64,000 nt of DNA from an uncultured Romboutsia sp. GTDB lineage: Bacteria > Bacillota > Clostridia > Peptostreptococcales > Peptostreptococcaceae. Numbering within the stretch: the first letter of the stretch is position 1; each line of letters begins with the position of its first letter. The stretch lies in NCBI GenBank assembly GCA_937880075.1, contig CALFLM010000093.1, positions 1-64,000 of the forward strand. The letters run 5' to 3'. A program made the position numbers and the translations under genes. Shown here piece after piece: positions 15,587 to 22,368 of this stretch. The notes under the pieces were generated by a model. The model saw only the letters and a program-made list of their open reading frames with translations. It ran no database searches and was not told where the DNA came from.

Positions 15587-15762
15587 TTACTTTAAATCTA
15601 ATATTATAATATAGTACTTATTATATAGAATATAGAGAAAAAGCACTCTAATAATAAAATTTTTGAGAAAAACAAATTTTTAATATTAAAAAATCTAAAA
15701 TTCATTATTTTCTTGATTTAAATCAAAAATAATATATTTCTAGAAAAAAATCTCAAAAATTA

Positions 15763-15794
15763 TTTGGTGGTTTAAAAAATTTGTCGTACCTTTG
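15763..15794 (+). promoter_or_regulatory. Bacteroidetes-type promoter of the AT-rich island
   Basis: TTTG at 15763-15766, TACCTTTG at 15787-15794, 20-base spacer, followed by CAGCAG. Confidence 0.85.
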
Positions 15795-15986
15795 CAGCAG
15801 ATTTAAAAAACAAAGTAAATCTAAAACTAATAAAGGGTTATTAGTGGATATATTAATTTATTGTGATATTAGATATACGTATATAAATAAAAACGTGCAA
15901 AACTATCTAAGACAAAGACACTTATAAAATATGAGTTTATAAGAGAACACAAAATATTATTTATTAATTTAAAAATTATTTGAAAT

Positions 15987-16376
15987 ATGAGTAATTTTGA
16001 TTTAAATTCATTTTTTAGTAATGACCTTTTAAAAACAAACAAAGGTGGTGCAAAAGAAAGTATCTACAAAAAAGATATTTTTGAGGGTGTTGAAAATAAA
16101 AAGTCTTTGCGTACTAAATTACGCAAATTAATGTTTAATTATTGTAGTTCAATAATTAATATTACAGATAGCGAAAAAGCAAAAAATCTCGCAAAAGATT
16201 TTTTTAATTTTTACGCTTCTGTTTACAAAGTAAATGATTTTTCTTTGTCTTCTGTTTCTTCTGCAAATACAGAAGAAAGTAAAAAGGAGATTTTAACAAA
16301 AGGGCTTGAAAAATTTAATACTTTGTTAAATGAGAAAGATAGTACTACAAAAAATAAAAAAGGTAGTACTAAGTAA
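15987..16376 (+). CDS. Hypothetical protein of the AT-rich island
   Basis: A 129-residue protein with a polar start (NFDLNSFFSND), a basic middle that looks helical (KKSLRTKLRKLMFNYCSS), and a Lys/Ser/Thr-rich end. Codons are far more AT-biased than in the neighbours (AAA, TTT, ATT), as is the surrounding DNA, which suggests an origin in a different genome. I have an impression of similar short proteins in other gut Bacteroidales phages but cannot verify it. A terminator-like hairpin separates it from the gene at 16429. Confidence 0.6.
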   Translation: MSNFDLNSFFSNDLLKTNKGGAKESIYKKDIFEGVENKKSLRTKLRKLMFNYCSSIINITDSEKAKNLAKDFFNFYASVYKVNDFSLSSVSSANTEESKKEILTKGLEKFNTLLNEKDSTTKNKKGSTK

Positions 16377-16384
16377 CTAATATT

Positions 16385-16414
16385 AAAAGGTAGCATTAAT
16401 TTGCTACCTTTTTC
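16385..16414 (+). terminator. Terminator / leader hairpin
   Basis: AAAAGGTAGCA pairs with TGCTACCTTTT over 11 bp, followed by more T. The stem ends 16 bases before the next ATG. Confidence 0.8.
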
Positions 16415-16428
16415 TTAACTCTAAAGGT

Positions 16429-16692
16429 ATGCAATTAAATATTGATTTTATATTTGCAGCGTTTAAACGCTTTTATAACTATAAAAATAATGAAACAATA
16501 AACTTTCTAAGATTTTTAGTTATAAAGCATTTAAACGCTAAAAAAGCAAAGAATAAAAAAGTAATAAGTAAGTTACTTATTACTTTAAATGAATATTGTA
16601 GCATTATTTTAAATACTAATATTAATATCACTACCTTTAATAATGATATTATAAGTATTATTTTACGTTTTAATAGAGTACAAATTTACTAA
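16429..16692 (+). CDS. Hypothetical basic protein of the AT-rich island
   Basis: An 87-residue basic protein, rich in Lys, Asn, Ile and Phe. The middle (KHLNAKKAKNKKVISKLLI) is helical and positively charged. Like its neighbour it uses very AT-rich codons. The two form a self-contained cassette with its own promoter and terminators. Function unknown. Confidence 0.55.
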   Translation: MQLNIDFIFAAFKRFYNYKNNETINFLRFLVIKHLNAKKAKNKKVISKLLITLNEYCSIILNTNINITTFNNDIISIILRFNRVQIY

Positions 16693-16695
16693 TAA

Positions 16696-16730
16696 AAGGG
16701 ACAAAGAAAGAATCTTTGTCCCTTATCTTT
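16696..16730 (+). terminator. Rho-independent terminator
   Basis: AAGGGACAAAG pairs perfectly with CTTTGTCCCTT (loop of 7), followed by a T-rich stretch. It ends the AT-rich cassette. Confidence 0.85.
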
Positions 16731-16763
16731 ATTTTTCATTTTTTCATATTGCATCAACCGTGG

Positions 16764-16852
16764 TCCGAAATAAGTACCTGGACTTTTTAACCCCAATATT
16801 AAGGAGATCCGAAATAAGTACCACATCCTTTTGATCCTCGTATTAAAGGAGA
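16764..16852. repeat. Two tandem 44/45-bp units with variable centres
   Basis: TCCGAAATAAGTACC occurs at 16764-16778 and 16808-16822. TATTAAGGAGATCC and TATTAAAGGAGATCC follow each after an unlike 18-base centre. The arrangement is iteron-like and lies between two convergent terminators. Confidence 0.75.
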
Positions 16853-16899
16853 TCCTAGCCTGGATTTCCAACAAATCCCACATGCACACATGCTCACAC

Positions 16900-16937
16900 A
16901 AAAAGACCCTTAACTAACTTCCCAGCCAATTAAGGGT
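16900..16937 (-). terminator. Terminator of the minus-strand operon
   Basis: On the minus strand, ACCCTTAA pairs with TTAAGGGT and is followed by CTTTTTG. It lies downstream of the minus-strand genes. The 100 bases up to 17041 hold only AT-rich repeats of AAAACCTAAAAA. Confidence 0.75.
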
Positions 16938-17041
16938 AATAACCACATCTAATAAAATAGTTGGATTAATTTAAAACCTAAAAACTTAAAACCTAAAAAC
17001 CTAAATCCAATAAAATAGTTCTATATCAAATAATAATAGTC

Positions 17042-17248
17042 CTATTCATCCTCAGGAGAATATTTAAACTCTTTGATAGGATATGCCTTAACATATTCAT
17101 CATAATGGTTAATAATATCCTCATAGGATTCCTGAGTTAATCTGGTAAGCCTTAACACCTTATCCATTTCATTCATATTAACCACTCCATCTCTCTGAAG
17201 ATTTACATAATCCTCAAACTCCTTCTGAGTTGCTTTTAAATTTGCCAT
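17042..17248 (-). CDS. Small helical phage protein
   Basis: Sixty-eight residues from the ATG at 17248. A longer frame to 17278 would overlap the upstream gene more. The pattern FEDYVNLQRDGVVNMNEMDKV and a second helix ending in DEYVKAYP resemble a widespread family of short phage proteins with YVxxQxxGxxNM, of unknown function. It is the last gene of the minus operon. Confidence 0.6.
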   Translation of the reverse strand: MANLKATQKEFEDYVNLQRDGVVNMNEMDKVLRLTRLTQESYEDIINHYDEYVKAYPIKEFKYSPEDE

Positions 17249-17427
17249 AACTGTATACATCCTATAATAGATAAACAACCAAATAATAAATCCATGAGAA
17301 AGATATAAGAAAATCTAATCCTATCTTCCTTATCCATATTCCCTATTGCTAAGAGTATCATTAACATATGTATAAAGAAAAATACTCCCAATCCTAACGG
17401 GATAACTGCAATTACTTTTGTAATCAT
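17236..17427 (-). CDS. Small two-helix membrane protein
   Basis: Sixty-three residues with two hydrophobic segments (about 3-29 and 41-61) separated by a charged loop (NMDKEDRIRFS). It overlaps the genes on both sides by a few bases, so the operon is tightly packed. An inner-membrane early protein of unknown role. Confidence 0.6.
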   Translation of the reverse strand: MITKVIAVIPLGLGVFFFIHMLMILLAIGNMDKEDRIRFSYIFLMDLLFGCLSIIGCIQLWQI

Positions 17428-17993
17428 AATCCAAAATACAAATTTAAAATTTCCATTAACTGATGAAGATAAGTACCTCTGAAAACATTGGTACCAAGTC
17501 TCATAGTATAATTAAGTACTCCATCCATATAAGTATCAAACTTAACCCTTACATAACTACCATTAACCTTTATCCTATAACCAGAAAAACCCTTAACCTC
17601 GTATTTATTAAATCCCAATCCTAATAAAAGGCTTGGAGTTAATGATATAGGATGAATTTTCTTATTAACTAATTCTATAGATTTATCCAATGGTATCTCA
17701 TTTACCTCTCTAGATAATACCTTTAGCGGCATAATACCAATCATAGCTTCATCTATCATATTTACTCTACCAAGAACTGGCAAAAATTTACTTGTAGTTA
17801 AATTATTCCTTACATAACCTACTACAAGGTCCTTTAAATGATATGGTATTCTTTCTTGGTATTTCTTCGCTGCTTTAGTATCTATTACTATCGCATTATC
17901 ATACCAACCATCATAATAAGGACGTACAGTATTTAGATCTTCAAAAGGATCTTTACTATAAAATAACTTGTTAATTAAAATATCCTGGCTCAT
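17424..17993 (-). CDS. Hypothetical protein
   Basis: A 189-residue protein with mixed strands and helices (GYRIKVNGSYVRVKFDTYMDG near the end looks like paired strands). No family, signal or metal site recognised. It starts two bases after the stop of the broken lipoprotein gene and overlaps the next gene by four bases. Confidence 0.6.
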   Translation of the reverse strand: MSQDILINKLFYSKDPFEDLNTVRPYYDGWYDNAIVIDTKAAKKYQERIPYHLKDLVVGYVRNNLTTSKFLPVLGRVNMIDEAMIGIMPLKVLSREVNEIPLDKSIELVNKKIHPISLTPSLLLGLGFNKYEVKGFSGYRIKVNGSYVRVKFDTYMDGVLNYTMRLGTNVFRGTYLHQLMEILNLYFGL

Positions 17994-17994
17994 A

Positions 17995-18279
17995 TTAATC
18001 TAATCTAGTTGGTCTTCCTATTACTACAGTAGATATACCTTTATGTGATCTATATACTGCAACTATAACATACTCATCTGATCCCTTAATGGTATCAATG
18101 GATCTTTCATAATGGAATACTCCATTACTACCAATACTATGCTTATAAGATTTAGAATAATCCTTTTTCTTGGGTTCCTTCTTAACATACTCTTTCTGCT
18201 TTACCTCTTTATTAGAAGTTTCTTGCTGGCTGCAATTCTAGTATCTTGCAGCCAGCATAAATACTATTAACTTCTTCAT
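17995..18279 (-). pseudogene. Lipoprotein gene with in-frame amber codon
   Basis: The frame from ATG 18279 to TAA 17997-17995 is 95 codons long and protein-like throughout, but codon 14 is TAG (18240-18238). It begins MKKLIVFMLAA, then Arg-Tyr-stop-Asn, then CSQQETSNKEV and a basic/beta-rich C-terminus. Leaving out 12 bases (18235-18246) would give a perfect LAAC lipobox. The amber codon sits in the loop of a perfect 12-bp inverted repeat (18224-18257). There is no internal ATG after it, so the protein is lost unless the stop is bypassed or suppressed. The neighbours are spaced as in an intact operon. Confidence 0.65.
18224..18257. repeat. Perfect 12-bp inverted repeat inside the lipoprotein gene
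   Basis: TGCTGGCTGCAA and TTGCAGCCAGCA flank a 10-base spacer holding the amber codon. Confidence 0.95.
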
Positions 18280-18280
18280 A

Positions 18281-18469
18281 TTACTTATTGATTTTAGAGA
18301 TTAACTTCCATACCATATAGAAAGGCATTATCATCCAAATTGATATGAATGTTAATGTTTTATTTAACTGAGGTACCATTTTATTCTGAATGAATATCAG
18401 AGTTACAATAAAGGATGGTACCAGTGCAATAATATATAAGATACCTATTATTTTCCAACCAGTGTACAT
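18281..18469 (-). CDS. Small two-helix membrane protein
   Basis: Sixty-two residues with two membrane segments (about 6-26 and 38-56) and a short basic end (KLISKINK). It overlaps the upstream gene by 22 bases and ends one base before the broken lipoprotein gene. Its role is unknown; it resembles other short early membrane proteins in topology only. Confidence 0.6.
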   Translation of the reverse strand: MYTGWKIIGILYIIALVPSFIVTLIFIQNKMVPQLNKTLTFISIWMIMPFYMVWKLISKINK

Positions 18470-18840
18470 AACTTTTCAATTTTAACATTTAACTTATTAA
18501 GAATATCAGCTTCATCACTATTAAGGAAATCCAAATCCTTAATTGATTCTAAGAGAGTTGGAAGTAACTTACTAAGGTTTCTCTTAGACTTGAATGCTTC
18601 ATAAAAACTTAGAGCATCTTCTTTTCTCCAGGCGTTGCCTTGTTTATTCCTTTCTACCCGGTGATAAGTATGATCTTTAGAATGAGGTTGTCTATTCACT
18701 TTGATCTGATTCTCTAACTTGGCAGATTTAGTTTCCTTGTCGACTGATACTACCTTAGTAATCTCCATTAGAGTTCTGCCATCGAAGTAAATTACTTCAT
18801 CCCCAACTTCCAGTCGTGTTTCGAGTTTTGATTTTTTCAT
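18448..18840 (-). CDS. Hypothetical protein with KOW/Tudor-like start
   Basis: A 130-residue protein starting at the ATG at 18840. A frame extension to 18867 is rejected because it would begin inside the promoter. Residues about 10-45 (VGDEVIYFDGRTLMEITKVV, then SVDKETKSAKL) look like a small SH3-type barrel of the kind in DUF-like phage proteins. The rest is helical and basic. It is first gene of the minus-strand operon. Confidence 0.6.
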   Translation of the reverse strand: MKKSKLETRLEVGDEVIYFDGRTLMEITKVVSVDKETKSAKLENQIKVNRQPHSKDHTYHRVERNKQGNAWRKEDALSFYEAFKSKRNLSKLLPTLLESIKDLDFLNSDEADILNKLNVKIEKLCTLVGK

Positions 18841-18864
18841 TTTATATCTATTTTTAATTATTTG

Positions 18865-18896
18865 CAAAGGTACAAATAAAAATTGATTAATACAAA
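18865..18896 (-). promoter_or_regulatory. Bacteroidetes-type promoter, minus strand
   Basis: Read on the minus strand, TTTG (18896-18893) and TACCTTTG (18872-18865) are 20 bases apart. It drives the operon 18840 to 17042. Confidence 0.88.
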
Positions 18897-19513
18897 TTTT
18901 TAAAGTACTTTTTTAATATTTTCTCAGGAACTTTGTTAGGCTGGTATATGAAGGGTCTCTTGATACCTTGAGCTTTTAATTCTTCGATATCAATTTCAGA
19001 TAAAAGAACGGCATTATTCTTAAAACCCCCTGGAGTATTAGGTGACCACATAAAGTGTGCTGGTATTTCTCCCTGGAATGTTAAACCTTCTTTACCATAT
19101 AAGCCCATCAAATAAGGGTATATAGTTCCATCATCCATTAAAAGGTAATTATGATGTGAATCTACCCTTGAAGGATTATTGATTTCACCAAGATGATAGA
19201 TATGATGTGAACCTTCCAAGATAACTGGTCTACCAAACCACCACTTAGGATATCTCTTTAATAAAGTATCATCTGATTGCTCAAATGATTCCCAGGGAGC
19301 CATATCATCCACCTCTTCTTTTCTTAATTTAGCTAAGAATAGATCCTTGCTATCATGAAGAAGTTGGAGAGCTTTATCTTCTGCTAATCTCCAAGTCCAA
19401 AAAGCACAGGAGAAACAGAGTCCTTTTTCTTCCATTATTTTAAATATCTTAGAGGATGGTTCATAATCCTCTAGATTGTACTCATTAGTACATAAATTGC
19501 AATGTTTAGCCAT
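18887..19513 (-). CDS. Zinc-site protein of unknown function
   Basis: A 208-residue protein with two CxxC pairs (Cys5/Cys8 and Cys33/Cys36), which should hold one zinc ion. The rest contains many Trp, His and Tyr residues (YPKWWFGRPVILEGSHHIYHLG, DSHHNYLLMDDGTIYPYLMG) and looks like a compact beta-rich domain. The family is not recognised. Its 3' end overlaps the promoter of the downstream minus operon. No clear promoter of its own is visible in the 128 bases between it and the divergent lysin gene. Confidence 0.65.
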   Translation of the reverse strand: MAKHCNLCTNEYNLEDYEPSSKIFKIMEEKGLCFSCAFWTWRLAEDKALQLLHDSKDLFLAKLRKEEVDDMAPWESFEQSDDTLLKRYPKWWFGRPVILEGSHHIYHLGEINNPSRVDSHHNYLLMDDGTIYPYLMGLYGKEGLTFQGEIPAHFMWSPNTPGGFKNNAVLLSEIDIEELKAQGIKRPFIYQPNKVPEKILKKYFKNLY

Positions 19514-19641
19514 AATTTTTAAAATTAAATTAATACTTTATTTTATTTATATTTGAATATAGAACTCCTGATACAGTTGGTGTACTCTGCAATACTCATT
19601 CTTCTAATCCTTGATTATATAACTTAATAAATATTGTAATT

Positions 19642-20157
19642 ATGGCAACAACAAAACAGATTGAATTCGCTAAAGAGGTCTATCTTGCAGCTAAAGAAGG
19701 TGAGATTGATCCAGTATTTGTAACCGCTCAGGCTTGTTTGGAGACCGGTTGGGGTAAAAGTAAGGTTGGTAAGTTCAATATTTTTGGTATTACTAAAGGT
19801 TCTTGGACTGGAAAAACCGTTTTGATCCTTACAACAGAGTATTTTAGTACTCCAAATAAGGTATTCAAGGCTCCAGAGAAGAAAATTTCAGTGGTTAAGC
19901 TTAGTCCAACTAAGTTTAAGTACACTGTCCAGAGACTTTTTAGAGAATATGAGTCTCTAGAACAGGCTTTAGAAGATCATACGGCTATCTTTAAGAAGAG
20001 TATGTATGCTGATGCTTGGCCATTTAGAAAGGATCCAGTGAAATTTGCAGAGAAAATCTGTGATAATATGGGTGCAAAGTATGCAACTTCACCAAGTTAT
20101 CTGGTAAGTTTGAAGTGTATGATCGGTCAGATCAAAAGCTATTCCAAGAATTGGTAA
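19642..20157 (+). CDS. GH73-type N-acetylglucosaminidase lysin
   Basis: A 171-residue single-domain peptidoglycan hydrolase. The pattern FVTAQACLETGWGKSKVGKF with Glu34 as likely catalytic acid, then NIFGITKGSWTG and YESLEQALEDHTAIF, is that of the FlgJ/LytG-type glucosaminidase family (GH73). It would cut the glycan chain of the host wall at lysis. No signal peptide, so a holin is needed; one is at 53526. It starts the rightward late block, directly before a DNA methyltransferase. Confidence 0.85.
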   Translation: MATTKQIEFAKEVYLAAKEGEIDPVFVTAQACLETGWGKSKVGKFNIFGITKGSWTGKTVLILTTEYFSTPNKVFKAPEKKISVVKLSPTKFKYTVQRLFREYESLEQALEDHTAIFKKSMYADAWPFRKDPVKFAEKICDNMGAKYATSPSYLVSLKCMIGQIKSYSKNW

Positions 20158-20160
20158 ATT

Positions 20161-21165
20161 ATGAAAAAATGTTACAAGGACCTGAAGATTCTGGGGATTT
20201 GTGCAGGACAAGGAGCTCTATTATTCCCTTGGAGGAAACAACTACTCGGGAATATAGAGCCCCGAGCCGTCTTTCATACCCAGAAGGAAGAGCAATGGCG
20301 TTTGAATTTTGGAAAAATTCCATTTTTAAGGAACGGATTACCAGAAAAATGGCATCCAGATATCATTCTAAGCTCTCCAGATTGTGGTGCAAGCTCCACA
20401 ATGAGACTTTCAAAAGCCAAAGAATTAGGAAACCCAGAAAAAAATAAGTCTATTCAACTGGTTATTGAAGGTATAATGCAATATCAACCAAAAGTTTTCA
20501 TGATAGAAAATGTTCCTAGATTGATGAATCTTATGCCAGAAAAGATTTGGCAAGAAGCATTACCTAATTACCATATATCCTTCAAGGTTAATTCAGTAAG
20601 TGATTTTGGTAATTCTCAGGTATCAAGGAAAAGGTTAATTATTATAGGAATAAAAAATACCGCTAAGAGTTATATTAATTGTTTCGATATAATATTTAGT
20701 GTTAATACTCCTAAGCTCTCTAGATTTATTCTGGATGCAGCCAATACGCAACCTTTAATTCCTTTTGATAAAGTATTAGCTATGTATGATTATAGGAAAT
20801 TACCTAAAAAGAAAAACCTTACGGTTAAGGAAATTCAACATCTATGGACTCATGATTTCAAGGATGAAAAGAAATGGCCTATAAAGACAGCTAAAATGCA
20901 GACTTTACCAGGAGTTTATAAGCTTGATCCAGATAAACCTCCACTTACATTAAGACCAGCTGATAGACAGTTTAGACCAGATGGATTACCACTAGGTATT
21001 CAGGATTTTAAGAATATCCAGGGTTTTCCTAAAAGATTCCAGATATACATTCCTGAAGAGAACTATCTGTACTGGTTGAACAAAGCTAGATATACTATAG
21101 CTAAGGGAGCAGTATATGAAGTTGGTATTTGGTTTAAAAAGTGTATCAGAAAATCCATGTCCTAG
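20161..21165 (+). CDS. C5-cytosine DNA methyltransferase, atypical motifs
   Basis: 334 residues. Motif VI ENVP (116-119), motif VIII-like SRKRLIIIGI, the RPADRQFRPDGLPLGI region and a final motif X-like AKGAVYEVGI identify a C5-cytosine methyltransferase. Two motifs are unusual: motif I reads LGICAGQGA instead of FAGxGG, and the catalytic loop is SPDCG (Cys75) instead of PPCQ. The variable region is short. With no restriction enzyme nearby it probably protects phage DNA from host restriction. It starts three bases after the lysin gene. Confidence 0.8.
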   Translation: MKKCYKDLKILGICAGQGALLFPWRKQLLGNIEPRAVFHTQKEEQWRLNFGKIPFLRNGLPEKWHPDIILSSPDCGASSTMRLSKAKELGNPEKNKSIQLVIEGIMQYQPKVFMIENVPRLMNLMPEKIWQEALPNYHISFKVNSVSDFGNSQVSRKRLIIIGIKNTAKSYINCFDIIFSVNTPKLSRFILDAANTQPLIPFDKVLAMYDYRKLPKKKNLTVKEIQHLWTHDFKDEKKWPIKTAKMQTLPGVYKLDPDKPPLTLRPADRQFRPDGLPLGIQDFKNIQGFPKRFQIYIPEENYLYWLNKARYTIAKGAVYEVGIWFKKCIRKSMS

Positions 21166-21403
21166 GGAACCTTTTCAATATATATTCAATATATATATTT
21201 TTTAGAAGGTAATAAAATAGGATTTAGGATATATAGATTTAGGATAAAGGATAAGGATATTTTTTCCTTCGGAAAAAAGGTATTCGGTTTTGTAAACAAA
21301 ACCTCATACATATATGCGTATACGTAAAGGAACTGAGTATCTTTTGAATAAGCTTCTAGACAAGAAAGTACTATATTCATTCAAACATTTAAATTTCACT
21401 ACA
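21166..21403. other. Intergenic region with two hairpins
   Basis: The stretch holds ATATATATT repeats, two copies of GATTTAGGATA, a perfect 8-bp stem TTTTTTCC/GGAAAAAA with loop TTC (21260-21278) and a perfect 8-bp stem GGTTTTGT/ACAAAACC (21286-21303). They probably end the lysin-methyltransferase transcript. An in-frame ATG at 21314 would extend the next gene leftward by 30 codons, but the composition of those codons looks like leader. Confidence 0.55.
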
Positions 21404-21724
21404 ATGAAAAGAAAGAAACATATATCAGTAAAGAATCACGGAGAATATTATCCAAACATGGATTTGAAAGTATTCCGTAATCTTATCAAACAGTTAGGAA
21501 ATTCTATTATTTCATCTTCTAAACCAGATACACATGGTGTTAAGGTAAGAGAAACTCTGAGAACTTATCAGGTTACTCTTTACCTCAAAAAGAATCCAAA
21601 ATCACCAGAACTTGGTAGAGAGTTAGGAAATATCATTCACAAGTTTATCCTTAAGCATTGGGATGAAGCTTCTAAAACGGCTTATCATCAACTGGTAGAT
21701 TGTTCACTACATGGAGATATTTAA
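21404..21724 (+). CDS. Hypothetical basic protein
   Basis: A 106-residue protein from ATG 21404, preceded by the usual AAACATTTAAATTTCACTACA leader type; an ATG at 21314 is the alternative. It has a basic start (MKRKKHISVKNHGEYYPN), a helix, a strand pair (TLRTYQVTLYLKKN) and a C-terminal helix with His and Trp. The family is unknown. It overlaps the next gene by 14 bases. Confidence 0.55.
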   Translation: MKRKKHISVKNHGEYYPNMDLKVFRNLIKQLGNSIISSSKPDTHGVKVRETLRTYQVTLYLKKNPKSPELGRELGNIIHKFILKHWDEASKTAYHQLVDCSLHGDI

Positions 21725-22367
21725 TAAAAATCTTAGAGTTATATTCACTCTTGGTTTATTGGGTTTGACTATTTACCTTTACTTCAGGAATTCCCAACTA
21801 CATCAGCAAGTTAAACAATTGCAGATCGTTCAGGGTTCCACATCAAGCAAGTCGGATACGGTTTATTCAACCAAACCATACTCTCCAGTAGTTGGTTATC
21901 CGACTATCCAGGTACCAAATATCGTTACCTTCTACTCAAACCAGAAAAGAAGTAAATCGGCCGCTTCTTTCTCTAATGGGTCTGGTTCTGCAACAAATGA
22001 TGTTGGTTGCGATTCACTAGTTCAATTTCTATTAGATAACAGCCATCTCAAGGTATATTCGGTTCATAATATCGATTCCATCACCTTAGGCAGTACTTCT
22101 AAAGATTTTGAACTAGACCTGGATTTTTATAAGTATAATTGGGTTAATAATCAATTAACTAGTAAGCCAATCAATTTTCTAGAAAGGTTTAAACCTTACA
22201 CCTATATTTCTTATAGGTACTTCCATAATATTATGGATGCTGGGTTTGGATTAAGTTTCAAGACTAAAACTCTTATATATAAGGTTGGGGTTAATACCTT
22301 CTATTATCCTAAATATAAAAAGGATTTAGGGTTAGACCTCGAATTTAAACTAGAATATAATTTTTAG
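21711..22367 (+). CDS. Membrane-anchored protein with coiled-coil stem
   Basis: A 218-residue protein. Residues 8-26 form a transmembrane helix (VIFTLGLLGLTIYLYF), followed by a short coiled coil (LHQQVKQLQIV), a Ser/Thr/Pro-rich linker and a beta-rich C-terminal half (about 130-218) with many Tyr and Phe. The topology suits a protein anchored in the inner membrane and reaching into the periplasm, such as a spanin-like or lysis-associated factor. Its place just after the lysin region fits, but this is inference. It ends one base before the terminase. Confidence 0.6.
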   Translation: MEIFNKNLRVIFTLGLLGLTIYLYFRNSQLHQQVKQLQIVQGSTSSKSDTVYSTKPYSPVVGYPTIQVPNIVTFYSNQKRSKSAASFSNGSGSATNDVGCDSLVQFLLDNSHLKVYSVHNIDSITLGSTSKDFELDLDFYKYNWVNNQLTSKPINFLERFKPYTYISYRYFHNIMDAGFGLSFKTKTLIYKVGVNTFYYPKYKKDLGLDLEFKLEYNF

Positions 22368-22368
22368 T

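Larger units (their letters stand above)
15101..15986. other. Gene-poor region turning into an AT-rich island
   Basis: No convincing gene. The left part (to about 15410) repeats the motif of the 12,967-13,926 region: TTAATGGCC at 15127 and 15398, and TTTATGGCC at 15369, plus looser forms near 15252 and 15297. From about 15410 the sequence becomes extremely AT-rich and holds a 16-bp palindrome (15571), a promoter (15763) and a long leader of nearly 190 bases before the gene at 15987. Confidence 0.55.

Noticed and set aside
16764..16852. Possible minimal CRISPR array
   Set aside because: Only two units, with two separate conserved parts per unit and no cas genes; iteron-like is a better description.
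16689..16901. 70-residue minus-strand frame
   Set aside because: It starts in the T-run of the minus-strand terminator, spans the 44-bp direct repeats and ends inside the plus-strand terminator.
17995..18279. Amber codon as sign of TAG recoding in the whole genome
   Set aside because: Many genes in the window end in TAG at sensible places (for example 1433, 7819, 9014, 22367), and their extension would run into neighbours.
18447..18867. Longer start of the minus-strand gene at 18867
   Set aside because: That start lies within the -7 element of the promoter; ATG 18840 fits better.
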